DNA from: JAXLWB01 sp046328715
GTDB taxonomy: Bacteria > Chloroflexota > Anaerolineae > Caldilineales > Caldilineaceae
DNA: 64,000 nucleotides
NCBI GenBank assembly: GCA_046328715.1
Contig: JAXLWB010000033.1
Location: 46,332 to 110,331, forward strand
Direction: 5' to 3'
The stretch's first letter is position 1. The number at the start of each line of letters is the position of its first letter. The notes under the pieces are model-generated. The model made no database searches. It saw nothing but the letters and a program-made list of their open reading frames with translations, and was not told where the DNA came from. Of this stretch, positions 45,590 to 53,949 are shown piece by piece. The translations under genes were made by a program, and so were the position numbers.

Positions 45590-46888
45590 TCAGGGCGAAT
45601 ATTGTTCGACAGCCTTTTGCAGTGCTTCCAGCGTGGTGATTGTACGAATGGTCTTGAGAAAGGCGTCGAGCGAGCCGGTCAACTCGCGCAATTCGAACAT
45701 CTTGGGCGTAATCGGGTCGCCACTACTGACTGCCGCACTAGTACCGTAGGAGCCATGAAAGGCAAAGTAGGCTTGGTTGAGCACACGAATGGGATAGCCA
45801 TTTTCGACAAAGAGAATGCGTCGCGCTTCCATGTACCCTTCGGCGTCGGCCACACGGCCAAAACGTAGCAACAGATCGACCACTTCGCGTGTCTCCTGCA
45901 TCTCTTTGCGAAAGTCGAAGGCATCTGGTGGTACGGAGGGCTGCTCATCTTTCTGGGGTAGGTCGGGATAGACATCACGGTTGATACGGTCGGGGTAGAA
46001 GCGCAATAAGGCAATTCTCCCCAACTCATCGCCAGAGATTTCGGCGGTCGTCTCGTTCAGCGTGATGTTGTCGGCTGTTACCCCGTAGTTGAAGCCGAGC
46101 GGAAAGAAGGAGAGATAGTTGTGGGTCCACTCGTGGGCAACGGTGGAGAGGATCCAATAGAGGCTGGCACGGTCAACCACCATGGTGGGATAGGCACCCA
46201 AACCACCGATTGGCGTAATATAGCCACTTAGATCTTCGTTGCTCTTTATCTGCGCTTCCACTCGTTCGACTTGATCGAGCGGCATACTGGCATCGATCAT
46301 CTGACCGTAGATCGTGGTAATCTGGTCACGCGGGCTGACAATCAGCTTCTTGGGTGGCTCGGTAAAGGTAAATTTGACAGGTGGCAGTACAGTCCCCTGC
46401 CACTCGACCCCGGCGTAGGCGATAGCCCAACTGATCTGCTGCTCGATCACCGCCTCGACGGTGACCCTCACGCGCTGTTGCTCCTGGCGCAACTGATAGA
46501 TCTTGGCCTGAAGTTGCTCGATACGACTTCGCTCGCTGCTGTCCGGATCGTTGTTGCTTTCGCTCAGCACACGGTCGATCTCTTGCTCGCTTTGACCGAT
46601 CTGTTGTGCCCGATCCAGATAATCTTCGACCAGTTTTGCTTGTTGCTCTTCTGACAAACCCGCTGCTGGATGATGAAGCATGGTTTGTAACTTTTCGCCG
46701 AGGGCATGGATTTCCCAGCCAATCAAGTCCCAACTGTAACCAGCCACCATCATCTCGATCTGTCTGTCTCGCTCAGCTAAAGCCGACAAGGTACTGCTGC
46801 TACAATTCAACGCCAAAAAAAGCGCCACGATCAATCGCAGTACCTTTGAATGCCAGAGAATTACAATCAGTTCCCAAAACTTGCGCAT
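45590..46888 (-). CDS. putative membrane-anchored zinc metallopeptidase
   Basis: The 432-residue protein has an N-terminal hydrophobic anchor (about 6-35). A coiled-coil region at 80-150 follows, and then HEWTHNYL at about 252-259, a HExxH zinc site. Downstream NETTAEISGDE offers acidic residues for a third ligand, as in gluzincins. I do not recognise the family precisely. The active site would face outside. The gene is divergent from the deaminase gene and alone in its transcription unit. No immunity or substrate partner is nearby. Confidence 0.6.
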   Translation of the reverse strand: MRKFWELIVILWHSKVLRLIVALFLALNCSSSTLSALAERDRQIEMMVAGYSWDLIGWEIHALGEKLQTMLHHPAAGLSEEQQAKLVEDYLDRAQQIGQSEQEIDRVLSESNNDPDSSERSRIEQLQAKIYQLRQEQQRVRVTVEAVIEQQISWAIAYAGVEWQGTVLPPVKFTFTEPPKKLIVSPRDQITTIYGQMIDASMPLDQVERVEAQIKSNEDLSGYITPIGGLGAYPTMVVDRASLYWILSTVAHEWTHNYLSFFPLGFNYGVTADNITLNETTAEISGDELGRIALLRFYPDRINRDVYPDLPQKDEQPSVPPDAFDFRKEMQETREVVDLLLRFGRVADAEGYMEARRILFVENGYPIRVLNQAYFAFHGSYGTSAAVSSGDPITPKMFELRELTGSLDAFLKTIRTITTLEALQKAVEQYSP

Positions 46889-46950
46889 AGCTTATGTATG
46901 GTACAATCTAGCAAGCGTGGATGACAAGTAAACCAAGTGGAACTTACACT

Positions 46951-48066
46951 ATGACTCAACAACTCGACCCAGAACTCTCCCAATTTATCGCAGCCATGCC
47001 TAAGGTAGAGCTTCACATTCATCTCGAAGGGAGCATTCAGCCGCAAACGGTTTTGACCTTGGCGCAGCGCCATCGGATGCTCGATTCACTTCCTTCGCAA
47101 GATCTGGATGGATTGCGGCGTTGGTTTACCTTTACCGATTTTCCTCACTTTGTAGATATTTACTTCGCCATTTCAAATCTCTTGCGTGAGCCAGAAGACT
47201 TCGCCACCATTGTCTACGACTGTGGTGCTGATATGTCGTCTCAGAATATCCGCTACCGCGAGTTGACCTTTACCCCTTATAACCATACCCATGTGCTCAA
47301 AAAAGGGTTGACAATCCAGGATCTGCTGCAAGGGCTGGAGGCGGGGCGGCAACGAGCCCGACGCGACTTTGGTGTAGAGATGCGCTGGATCTTTGACATT
47401 CCGCGCAACGCTAGCTTTGACGATGACCGAGTTGCCCGCGAAGGCATCTCTCTGGCCGAAGCGTACGATCCGTCACCCGCCGAGACCACGCTCGCCTACG
47501 CATTGCAAGGGCGACCCTTTGGCGTAATTGGCTTTGGCTTGGGCGGCTACGAAGTGGATGCGCCGCCGGAACCATTTGCCCATGCCTTTCGTTCTGCCAT
47601 AGAACAAGGTTTTCTTTCCGTCCCCCACGCCGGTGAAACGATGGGTGTCACCAGCATTTGGGGCGCAATTCAAGAACTGGGGGCAGTGCGCATTGGTCAT
47701 GGCGTGCGGGCAATTGAAGATCCTGCATTACTTACCCTGCTCAAGCAGCGGCAGATTGTATTGGAGATCAACCCGACGAGCAATATCTGTCTCCATGTCT
47801 ATCGCCGGCTGGCAGAACATCCCTTCCCCCATCTGGATCGGATGGGACTCTTGGTGACCGTCAATAGCGATGATCCACCGCTTTTCAATACAACACTAAA
47901 CCAGGAATATGGCGTGTTGGCCGCCGAGTTTGGCTACGGCAAATCGGATTTGGTGCGGATTGCCCGTAACGCCTACATCGCATCCGCTGCCCCGCCCGAA
48001 CTCAAAGCGACACTGTTGGCCGAGTTTGAGGCCTGGGTACTTGAAAATTTAGCAACCGCCACCTAA
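46951..48066 (+). CDS. adenosine deaminase-family aminohydrolase
   Basis: The protein has 371 residues from the ATG at 46,951. It contains VELHIHLEGSIQP (two zinc His), FLSVPHAGETMG (His and catalytic Glu), RIGHGVRAI and LLVTVNSDDPPLFNTTL (Asp ligand). This is the adenosine/AMP deaminase fold (PF00962). The closest subgroup includes adenosine, adenine and aminodeoxyfutalosine deaminases, and the substrate cannot be settled here. Aminodeoxyfutalosine would fit a menaquinone-using organism. An alternative start at 46,921 adds ten residues. Confidence 0.88.
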   Translation: MTQQLDPELSQFIAAMPKVELHIHLEGSIQPQTVLTLAQRHRMLDSLPSQDLDGLRRWFTFTDFPHFVDIYFAISNLLREPEDFATIVYDCGADMSSQNIRYRELTFTPYNHTHVLKKGLTIQDLLQGLEAGRQRARRDFGVEMRWIFDIPRNASFDDDRVAREGISLAEAYDPSPAETTLAYALQGRPFGVIGFGLGGYEVDAPPEPFAHAFRSAIEQGFLSVPHAGETMGVTSIWGAIQELGAVRIGHGVRAIEDPALLTLLKQRQIVLEINPTSNICLHVYRRLAEHPFPHLDRMGLLVTVNSDDPPLFNTTLNQEYGVLAAEFGYGKSDLVRIARNAYIASAAPPELKATLLAEFEAWVLENLATAT

Positions 48067-48190
48067 CCTCCCCTGCTAAGGGGAGGAACCGTGAGCGGCT
48101 CAATAACGATTCGTGGACAGTCGAAACAACATAATCTATCCCGCAACAGTCCCCTCCCGCTACCAGGGGAGGGCTAGGGAGGGTTTATAT
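48061..48190. repeat. dispersed intergenic repeat, copy 2
   Basis: Ends: CCTCCCCTGCTAAGGGGAGG on the left and CCCTCCCGCTACCAGGGGAG near 48,152 on the right, followed by GGCTAGGGAGGG. Read on the other strand it aligns with 2,097-2,240, including a middle AGTCGAAACAACATAATC-like block. The remaining 48,191-48,372 is AT-rich and shows no gene. Confidence 0.6.
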
Positions 48191-48372
48191 TTCTATTAAA
48201 ACGCTAATGATTCTAATGGAAATAATTAACAATGATCTGAAGATAATATGATAGCTTGATGAATTGTAATTGTTCAGGTGACTGTCACTTACCATAAGTG
48301 CACGAGTGGTAGTCCTGATAGGGGCCTATTTTTCCAATCTGGACTACGATAGCGCCTTGGAGATAGTATAAA

Positions 48373-49095
48373 TTGACCGAAGATCACAAAACAACTTCCG
48401 CTACGATCCGTACAGTCGCCGTGCTGGTGACCGCCTTGCTCGTCATTGGTACATTTGCTACGGTTTTCATATTGCGGAGCGGCACTAACGCTGTCGGCAA
48501 AGCTGCCAATACTGCCGCTCCTGTGCAAGATTGGCCAACCCCACCTCCCACTTTTACGCCGGTTGACTATGCATTTCTGCGCCGCCAACAGGCAAATCCC
48601 ACCCCTACCCCGATAGCGCCGCCGACTTGGTCGGAGCTCGGGAATCTGACCAGCGTCCGCTTCAACGCATCCACCATCGTCCACGAGGAGCGCCAACAAC
48701 TGCTTGGCAAAGACCAGTTGATTATGATGGTGGTGGGCGATGTGCTAATGGGGATTGACCTCAAGCAGATCAAGCCGGAGGATGTGCAGATCGACGGACG
48801 CACAATCAAATTGGCACTCCCGCCAGCGTCGATCACGAGTGTTGAACTACAACTCGATAAATCGCAAATTTACGATAGCAGCAATGCTTTGCTCTGGTCG
48901 GATTCTACGGGTCTGGAAAAAAATGCGATTGAAAACGCGCAGCGCCAGCTTTACGACTATTCTGTCAACAACGAAAGTATGATCAAAACCACCCAGTTGC
49001 TTGCCAAATTGCAGTTGAGTGACTTCTTGCAGAAGCTCGGCTTCAAGAATGTAGAAATCACTTTCAAAGAGCGAGGTGAAAAATGGGACGACTAA
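48373..49095 (+). CDS. DUF4230 protein, first of two tandem copies
   Basis: This 240-residue protein has one N-terminal membrane helix (about 12-33) and a Pro/Thr-rich linker (PTPPPTFTPV, NPTPTPIAPP). The DUF4230 domain follows, with MMVVGDVLMGIDLKQIKPED and IKLALPPASITSVELQLDKS. The domain is widespread and its function is unknown. The start is a TTG at 48,373 after GGAGAT. The gene overlaps the second copy by 13 nt. The bulk of the protein should lie outside the membrane. Confidence 0.75.
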   Translation: MTEDHKTTSATIRTVAVLVTALLVIGTFATVFILRSGTNAVGKAANTAAPVQDWPTPPPTFTPVDYAFLRRQQANPTPTPIAPPTWSELGNLTSVRFNASTIVHEERQQLLGKDQLIMMVVGDVLMGIDLKQIKPEDVQIDGRTIKLALPPASITSVELQLDKSQIYDSSNALLWSDSTGLEKNAIENAQRQLYDYSVNNESMIKTTQLLAKLQLSDFLQKLGFKNVEITFKERGEKWDD

Positions 49096-49838
49096 GCGAA
49101 CTGCAAACTCTACCCATTAATGAGCCTGCGGTCAATCTTGAAGTGGCCAAGCCTGAACCAAGTGCTCCTGCAGACGTGGTGCAGATCCCGCCTGTTCGTC
49201 GCCGCCTGGTGCCGATCTGGGTTTGGTTCTTGTTGCCCTTTGTTGTGATGGCACTGGGCGGTTGGTGGATCTACCAGAGCTATATCGTGCGCAATCTCAG
49301 CTTGGAGACAGTGACCACGGTGCGCAGCGGCGCTGCCGTGATCGATGCCGTCAATCGGGTCAACAAACAGATCTTTATCGAGCACTACGAAGTGGTGGAC
49401 ATCGACTATCGCCAGGCGCCCAAGAATTGGCTGAGTTTTCTCGGGGTGGAACAATCTTTTGTCTTGTTAATGCGTGGACGTGTGCCGGCTGGGATCGATG
49501 TAGCTCAGATCAAGCCCGAGGATGTTTGGATCAGCGAGGATGGCAAGCGCGCCCAACTGACACTGCCGCCGCCCAAGGTCTTTGAGGAGAATGTGAGCAT
49601 CGACTTTGAACACAGTCGCATTCTTGCCATGAACGACACCTGCCCAGATTTCATCTGTGAAAACGATGTGACTGCGTACCAGAACAAATTGTTGCCCGAG
49701 GGTCGGGCGCTGCTGGTTGATACCGCCGAAGAAAACGGCATCCTTGACCAAGCGGCAGATGATGCCAAGTCCTACTACGAACAGTTGCTGAGGACGTTAG
49801 GCTTTGAAGAGGTGCGTGTCGTGGTGACAGGCTATTAA
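49083..49838 (+). CDS. DUF4230 protein, second tandem copy
   Basis: The 251-residue protein has a longer cytoplasmic N-terminus, a membrane helix at about 42-62 and then the DUF4230 domain. LLMRGRVPAGIDVAQIKPED and AQLTLPPPKVFEENVSIDFE align with the same blocks of the preceding protein. Two cysteines in DTCPDFICEND are a local addition. GAGGTG precedes the ATG. The pair may form a heteromeric membrane complex, which is inference only. Confidence 0.75.
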   Translation: MGRLSELQTLPINEPAVNLEVAKPEPSAPADVVQIPPVRRRLVPIWVWFLLPFVVMALGGWWIYQSYIVRNLSLETVTTVRSGAAVIDAVNRVNKQIFIEHYEVVDIDYRQAPKNWLSFLGVEQSFVLLMRGRVPAGIDVAQIKPEDVWISEDGKRAQLTLPPPKVFEENVSIDFEHSRILAMNDTCPDFICENDVTAYQNKLLPEGRALLVDTAEENGILDQAADDAKSYYEQLLRTLGFEEVRVVVTGY

Positions 49839-49875
49839 GAGAATCCAATAAAGTTTTTAGACGAATGTTGAGTAG

Positions 49876-49911
49876 GCACGCCGCATGCCGGTTCGAGCGC
49901 ACGCGGCGTGC
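49876..49911. repeat. GCACGCCGC inverted repeat
   Basis: Arms GCACGCCGC and GCGGCGTGC surround an 18-nt spacer. The surrounding words (TGTTGAGTAGGCACGCC) resemble the core of the element at 7,347. It could also end the DUF4230 transcript, although there is no T run. Confidence 0.45.
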
Positions 49912-49943
49912 TGGCTAAACTATTTCTAGTGGTTTCCTGCTGG

Positions 49944-50531
49944 CTACTGTATCCACGCGTAAAGCCACTGCCAAGCAGCATCGTTGGTTTCCAACTGATA
50001 AACCGCCGCAAAGGCAAGGATCACTAAAATGGCAACCAGGATCGGTGTCCAAACCGAGGTCTGCGGGATGTCGTTATAACTAAACCAGCGTACTGCCGGT
50101 TGCGTTTGTGCTGGCATCTCCGTCTCTTGTACTTTTGCTTCGCGGCGAGGCATGCGTGGTTCAACCGGCACCGGTTTAGGCGGTGCAGAGCGAGCCGGTG
50201 CCGGCGGCGGTGTACTGGCTCGAACTCGTTGGCGTCTGCCCCCAACCGGCGTGATTTCGATCCAGGAACGCCCCTCATGCTCGATCGGGTGCAACTCCAT
50301 CATTAGCCCAACCCAGTCAGAGACTGCCGTGCTGCGCGCAATCTGTGAGACAACCAGGCGTTGCGACGGATCGAGCGCCAATGGTTTGCCAACCCCTTCA
50401 AAGTGCAACATGGGCTGTAAATTTTCTACACCCTGATAACTGATGCGCGTCACAATGACCGAGCGGGCGCGCCCACCCAAGTCGGCCGCGATTAAACGAT
50501 AGCGAGAATCGACAGTTGCGGAAAAGGACAT
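49944..50531 (-). CDS. hypothetical protein with C-terminal membrane anchor
   Basis: The 195-residue protein is not recognised. Residues 1-100 look like a compact beta-rich domain (YRLIAADLGGRARSVIVTRI, WVGLMMELHPIEHEGRSWIE). Residues 105-150 are a Pro/Ala-rich linker, and 160-180 form a single membrane helix (TPILVAILVILAFAAVYQLE). The tail-anchored layout with a cytoplasmic domain could suit a scaffold or sensor. It is convergent with the DUF4230 pair and is followed upstream by tRNA-Lys on the same strand. Confidence 0.6.
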   Translation of the reverse strand: MSFSATVDSRYRLIAADLGGRARSVIVTRISYQGVENLQPMLHFEGVGKPLALDPSQRLVVSQIARSTAVSDWVGLMMELHPIEHEGRSWIEITPVGGRRQRVRASTPPPAPARSAPPKPVPVEPRMPRREAKVQETEMPAQTQPAVRWFSYNDIPQTSVWTPILVAILVILAFAAVYQLETNDAAWQWLYAWIQ

Positions 50532-50644
50532 GGGAAATTATGGATGGTGAACGGTTACAACTAAAGCCCTGTACTGTCACGGATCATAACAATGAGCGGC
50601 GAGGGCGTCAAGGACTGGCAGGATACGATTGGGATACGATTAAC

Positions 50645-50675
50645 AAAAAAGGGGCGCAATTTGCGCCCCTTTTTT
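50645..50675. terminator. intrinsic terminator downstream of tRNA-Lys
   Basis: A near-perfect palindrome has the arm AAAAAAGGGGCGCAA around one base. It gives T6 on either strand and lies 3 nt beyond the tRNA 3' end. Confidence 0.88.
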
Positions 50676-50678
50676 CTG

Positions 50679-50751
50679 TGCTCCATGTAGGACTTGAACC
50701 TACAACCCACTGATTAAGAGTCAGTTGCTCTGCCAGTTGAGCTAATGAAGC
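50679..50751 (-). tRNA. tRNA-Lys (anticodon CTT)
   Basis: The minus strand reads GCTTCATTAGCTCAACTGG and folds into a full cloverleaf. The acceptor GCTTCAT pairs with ATGGAGC. The anticodon arm ACTGA-CTCTTAA-TCAGT carries CTT, and the T arm is GTAGGTTCAAGTCCTAC. The 3' CCA is not encoded and the discriminator base is A. A promoter lies just upstream and a terminator just downstream, so it is a stand-alone transcript. Confidence 0.97.
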
Positions 50752-50771
50752 TTGGCTTGCTGCGGGAATGT

Positions 50772-50800
50772 AGTATACTGGACGTTTTAAAAACTGTCAA
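50772..50800 (-). promoter_or_regulatory. sigma-70 promoter of tRNA-Lys
   Basis: TTGACA (50,800-50,795) and TATACT (50,777-50,772) on the minus strand are 17 nt apart, ending about 20 nt from the tRNA 5' end. This is a near-consensus match. Confidence 0.85.
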
Positions 50801-50830
50801 AAATCAAGCTGAAAAAGGTATAATCAAGTT

Positions 50831-52111
50831 ATGGACACCCAAACGCTTCAGAAACAACAAGAACTATACGCTGATCTCATTGTCAAGATCGGAATTAATC
50901 TTCAACCTGGTCAATCGGTGCGCATTGGGGCTGAATTAGCCCATGCGGACTTTGCGCGTATTCTCACCGCCAAGGCTTATCAAGCCGGTGCACGCTATGT
51001 TCACGTCGAATGGACTGATACACCTGCACAAAAGGCACGAATGCTCTATAGTCAGCCCGATTACCTCGACTTTATGCCTGCCTATGAAGTCGCACGTATG
51101 CAGGAAATGGTGGATGATACCTGGGCACGCATTGCCCTGGTTGGCGACGAATTTCCCGATTTTTATGACGACGTCGATCCTACCGTTATGCGCAGGTTGA
51201 CCGTAGTGCGGATGCAGCGCTTCAAAACTTATTACGAGGCGCAGATGGCAATGCGTCTGCAATGGACGGTGGCCGCCGTGCCGACGCCAGCCTGGGCACA
51301 GAAGATCTTCCCAAATTTAACCGCAGGTGCAGCCATGCGTCGCCTCTGGGCAGAAATCTTCAAACTGGTGCGTGTCGATCAAGTAGATCCTGTAGCGGCC
51401 TGGCGCAGCCATGTGCAAACACTCCAGCGGGCGGTTGCCTTTATGGCGGACAATGAGATTCGCTCCCTGCACTTTCTAGATAGTAAACAGATCGATGGCA
51501 AAGCTGCCACTGACCTCACCGTGGGTCTCACCGATGGTTCGTTGTGGTCAGCAGGCTCCGCCTTTCGTCCAGATGGGGTGGAGTTCTTGCCCAATATGCC
51601 GACCGAAGAGATGTTTGCCACGCCCCATCGTCTGCGCACCGAAGGTTGGGTACGCACCTCCAAGCCCTGCTTTCCGCTCGAACGACAGGTAGAAAACGCC
51701 TGTTTCCACTTTGAAAAGGGGCTTGTGACCGACTTTAGTGCCGAAATCGGGCAGCAGGCCCTCCAGCAATTCTTTGAGATTGAGGGCTCCCGCCGTCTGG
51801 GCGAAGTGGCGCTTGTCGATATTGGTTCGCCAGTCAACCGCAGCGGACGAGTCTTTTTCGAGACGCTCTTCGACGAAAATGCTGTCTGTCACATCGCCTT
51901 GGGGCGCGCCTACACCGACATCGTCAAGGGTGCCGCTGAAATGAGCCAAGATGAGCGTACGGACTACGGGATCAACCACTCCGATACGCACGTTGACTTC
52001 ATGATCGGCACTCCGACTATGGATGTTATCGGCACGAGCGCAAGTGGCAAAGAGATTGTGATCATGAAGAATGGGCGCTTTAGTGCAGCGGTTCAGGGTA
52101 AAGTACGCTAA
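50831..52111 (+). CDS. M29-family aminopeptidase
   Basis: This 426-residue protein matches thermophilic aminopeptidases AmpS/AmpT. It contains FLPNMPTEEMFATPHRLRTEG (metal-binding Glu and catalytic region), EVALVDIGSPVNRSGRVFFETLFDENAVCHIALGRAY and NHSDTHVDFMIG. It is a metal-dependent cytoplasmic exopeptidase. TATAAT at 50,819-50,824 lies only 6 nt before the ATG and no Shine-Dalgarno sequence is seen. The mRNA may therefore be leaderless. Confidence 0.94.
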   Translation: MDTQTLQKQQELYADLIVKIGINLQPGQSVRIGAELAHADFARILTAKAYQAGARYVHVEWTDTPAQKARMLYSQPDYLDFMPAYEVARMQEMVDDTWARIALVGDEFPDFYDDVDPTVMRRLTVVRMQRFKTYYEAQMAMRLQWTVAAVPTPAWAQKIFPNLTAGAAMRRLWAEIFKLVRVDQVDPVAAWRSHVQTLQRAVAFMADNEIRSLHFLDSKQIDGKAATDLTVGLTDGSLWSAGSAFRPDGVEFLPNMPTEEMFATPHRLRTEGWVRTSKPCFPLERQVENACFHFEKGLVTDFSAEIGQQALQQFFEIEGSRRLGEVALVDIGSPVNRSGRVFFETLFDENAVCHIALGRAYTDIVKGAAEMSQDERTDYGINHSDTHVDFMIGTPTMDVIGTSASGKEIVIMKNGRFSAAVQGKVR

Positions 52112-52146
52112 ACTGTGGCTGAAAAGACAACCAATAAAGCGTAGTG

Positions 52147-52202
52147 CCGCTAGTAGCTGCTCTCGGTTGAATAAACCAGCGATCCGCAGCTACTAGCAGC
52201 GG
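52147..52202. repeat. inverted repeat after the aminopeptidase gene
   Basis: Arms CCGCTAGTAGCTGC and GCAGCTACTAGCAGCGG differ by a 3-nt insertion and enclose about 25 nt. It may act as a terminator, although no T run follows. Confidence 0.5.
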
Positions 52203-52241
52203 TCATCGTTACTATCATGTACTGCAAAAGGAACATTTCTG

Positions 52242-52829
52242 ATGGAGACAGTCGTATCCGTTCCCAGACTGGACGTATCGATGGAATGTGACGATCTCGT
52301 TCACTTTCCACGCTGCGCCTTCCCAGCGGGCTACGCCATTCGCCCTTATCAACCTGGTGATGAACGTGCTTGGCAGCATCTTCACCGCATTGGTGATGCA
52401 TTGAGTACGGTTGAGTTCGACGATGCTTTCTTCGTAGACCAATTTGGCAGTGAGCTCGAACTGTTGCGCAGTCGTATGTTCTATGTGGTGGCTGCGAATG
52501 GAGAGATTGCGGGTAGTATCAGCGCCTGGTTCACGGACGAGCAACCTCCGCGTGGGATGATCCATTGGGTCATTGTTCACCCCGACCATCGACGGCGAGG
52601 TCTGGCCAAACCGATGATGACTCATGCGATGGAGCGCCTAGCTCAATCGCATCAGCAAGCCATGCTCGGTACCTCTTTGGCGCGCCCGTGGGCGATAAAG
52701 GTCTACCTCGACTTCGGCTTTCTTCCCGCCGCGGCTGAATTGAACGATCCAATCCATTATCAAGGCTGGGCGAAGTTGCAGGAGCTCTTACATCATCCAC
52801 GCTTAGCAAACTGGTTGGAGCATCGATGA
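52242..52829 (+). CDS. GNAT-family N-acetyltransferase
   Basis: The 195-residue protein contains GYAIRPYQPGDERAWQHLH at about 30-50 and IHWVIVHPDHRRRGLAKPMM, the acetyl-CoA pyrophosphate loop (motif A). VYLDFGFLPAAAE follows near the C-terminus. The substrate is unknown. AAAGGAA precedes the ATG. The stop overlaps the ABC ATPase start by 4 nt, so it is the first gene of the transporter operon. Confidence 0.87.
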   Translation: METVVSVPRLDVSMECDDLVHFPRCAFPAGYAIRPYQPGDERAWQHLHRIGDALSTVEFDDAFFVDQFGSELELLRSRMFYVVAANGEIAGSISAWFTDEQPPRGMIHWVIVHPDHRRRGLAKPMMTHAMERLAQSHQQAMLGTSLARPWAIKVYLDFGFLPAAAELNDPIHYQGWAKLQELLHHPRLANWLEHR

Positions 52830-53776
52830 GTGCTGAAATTGTCATCGCTACCGAACAGTTGACCCGCCGCTTTGGCGCAACTACGGCAGTGGATCAACTG
52901 GATCTGAACGTCGAACGCGGGGAAATTTTTGGTCTGCTTGGGCATAATGGGGCGGGCAAAACGACGACCGTACGCCTGCTCAACGGCGTCCTGACTCCCT
53001 CCGCTGGAAAGTCAAACGTCTTGGGCTTTGACCCCGCCAGCCAAGGTGCCGAACTCCGTCACAAGACTGGTGTTCTTACCGAGACGCCCTCGCTCGATGA
53101 CCGCCTTTCGGCACGCGATACGCTGACAATTTTCGCCGACATCTTCGGTGTAGCCAAAGAAAAGGTCAAAACACGCGTCGATGGCTTGCTTGATCAATTC
53201 GGTCTATTGGAGCGGGCAACTGAACGCGTCGGTGGTTACAGCAAAGGCATGCGCCAACGATTGGCGATTGCGCGCACCCTTCTGCACGAGCCGGAATTGA
53301 TCTTCCTCGACGAGCCGACTGCGGGGCTTGACCCGGTTGCCACGCGCGAACTACACAACCTGATCATCCACCTCAGTCGTGACCAGCAGCGTACCGTGAT
53401 TCTCTGTACACACAATTTGGTCGAAGCGCAGAAGCTTTGTCACCGGGTGGCGGTGATGGCCCAGGGCAAGTTGTTGGCCTGCGGCACAACGGCAGAACTG
53501 CGTGGCCGCTACAGCCGTAGCCAGCGTTTACAGATCGAGATTGATCCCACACAAAAGTCGCAAGCTGTCGCCACGATTCAGGCCCTCCCCGGAGTCAAGG
53601 AAGTGGTGGCGCTTAACGGCGACAACGGGGATGCCACACTCTCTGTACAGGGCGTGGGCTACGACGAAACACCAAGCTTTGTCCAAACCCTGGTTGCCCA
53701 CGGTATCGCCCTCTACCGCGTGCTGCCCGAAGAGGCGTCGTTGGAGGATGTTTACTTTGCACTGCAAGAGAAGTGA
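52826..53776 (+). CDS. ABC transporter ATP-binding protein (ABC-2 type exporter)
   Basis: This 316-residue protein has Walker A (GHNGAGKTTTVRLL), the ABC signature YSKGMRQR, Walker B with LIFLDEPTAGLDP, and a switch His in LCTHNLVEAQ. The C-terminal 80 residues form the regulatory domain common to NatA/DrrA-like ATPases. It drives the permease encoded downstream. The spacer to that gene is 173 nt and contains repeats and a large hairpin. Confidence 0.94.
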   Translation: MSAEIVIATEQLTRRFGATTAVDQLDLNVERGEIFGLLGHNGAGKTTTVRLLNGVLTPSAGKSNVLGFDPASQGAELRHKTGVLTETPSLDDRLSARDTLTIFADIFGVAKEKVKTRVDGLLDQFGLLERATERVGGYSKGMRQRLAIARTLLHEPELIFLDEPTAGLDPVATRELHNLIIHLSRDQQRTVILCTHNLVEAQKLCHRVAVMAQGKLLACGTTAELRGRYSRSQRLQIEIDPTQKSQAVATIQALPGVKEVVALNGDNGDATLSVQGVGYDETPSFVQTLVAHGIALYRVLPEEASLEDVYFALQEK

Positions 53777-53870
53777 CAAGAAGACAAGAAGATAAGATGA
53801 TGTGTGCGGATATCGCATTGTCACCTTGTCATCCTGTCATCCCTTCATCTTGTCATTTTATACGGATGCT
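53777..53870. repeat. GACAAGA-type intergenic repeat
   Basis: Tandem heptamer-like words (GTGACAAGAAGACAAGAAGA) on the left are mirrored by TTGTCACCTTGTCATCCTGT and CATCTTGTCATTTT on the right. Confidence 0.45.
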
Positions 53871-53873
53871 CTG

Positions 53874-53916
53874 CACTAAGTAACACTTTTTATACCGCAA
53901 AAAGTGTTACTTAGTG
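53874..53916. repeat. perfect 18-bp hairpin between ABC ATPase and permease genes
   Basis: The arm CACTAAGTAACACTTTTT is perfectly complementary to 53,899-53,916 around the loop ATACCGC. There is no T run after it, so it is not a standard terminator. It may adjust permease expression or RNA stability. Confidence 0.7.
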
Positions 53917-53949
53917 ACAACCACTAGTATATATTTCGGAGTGATACAC

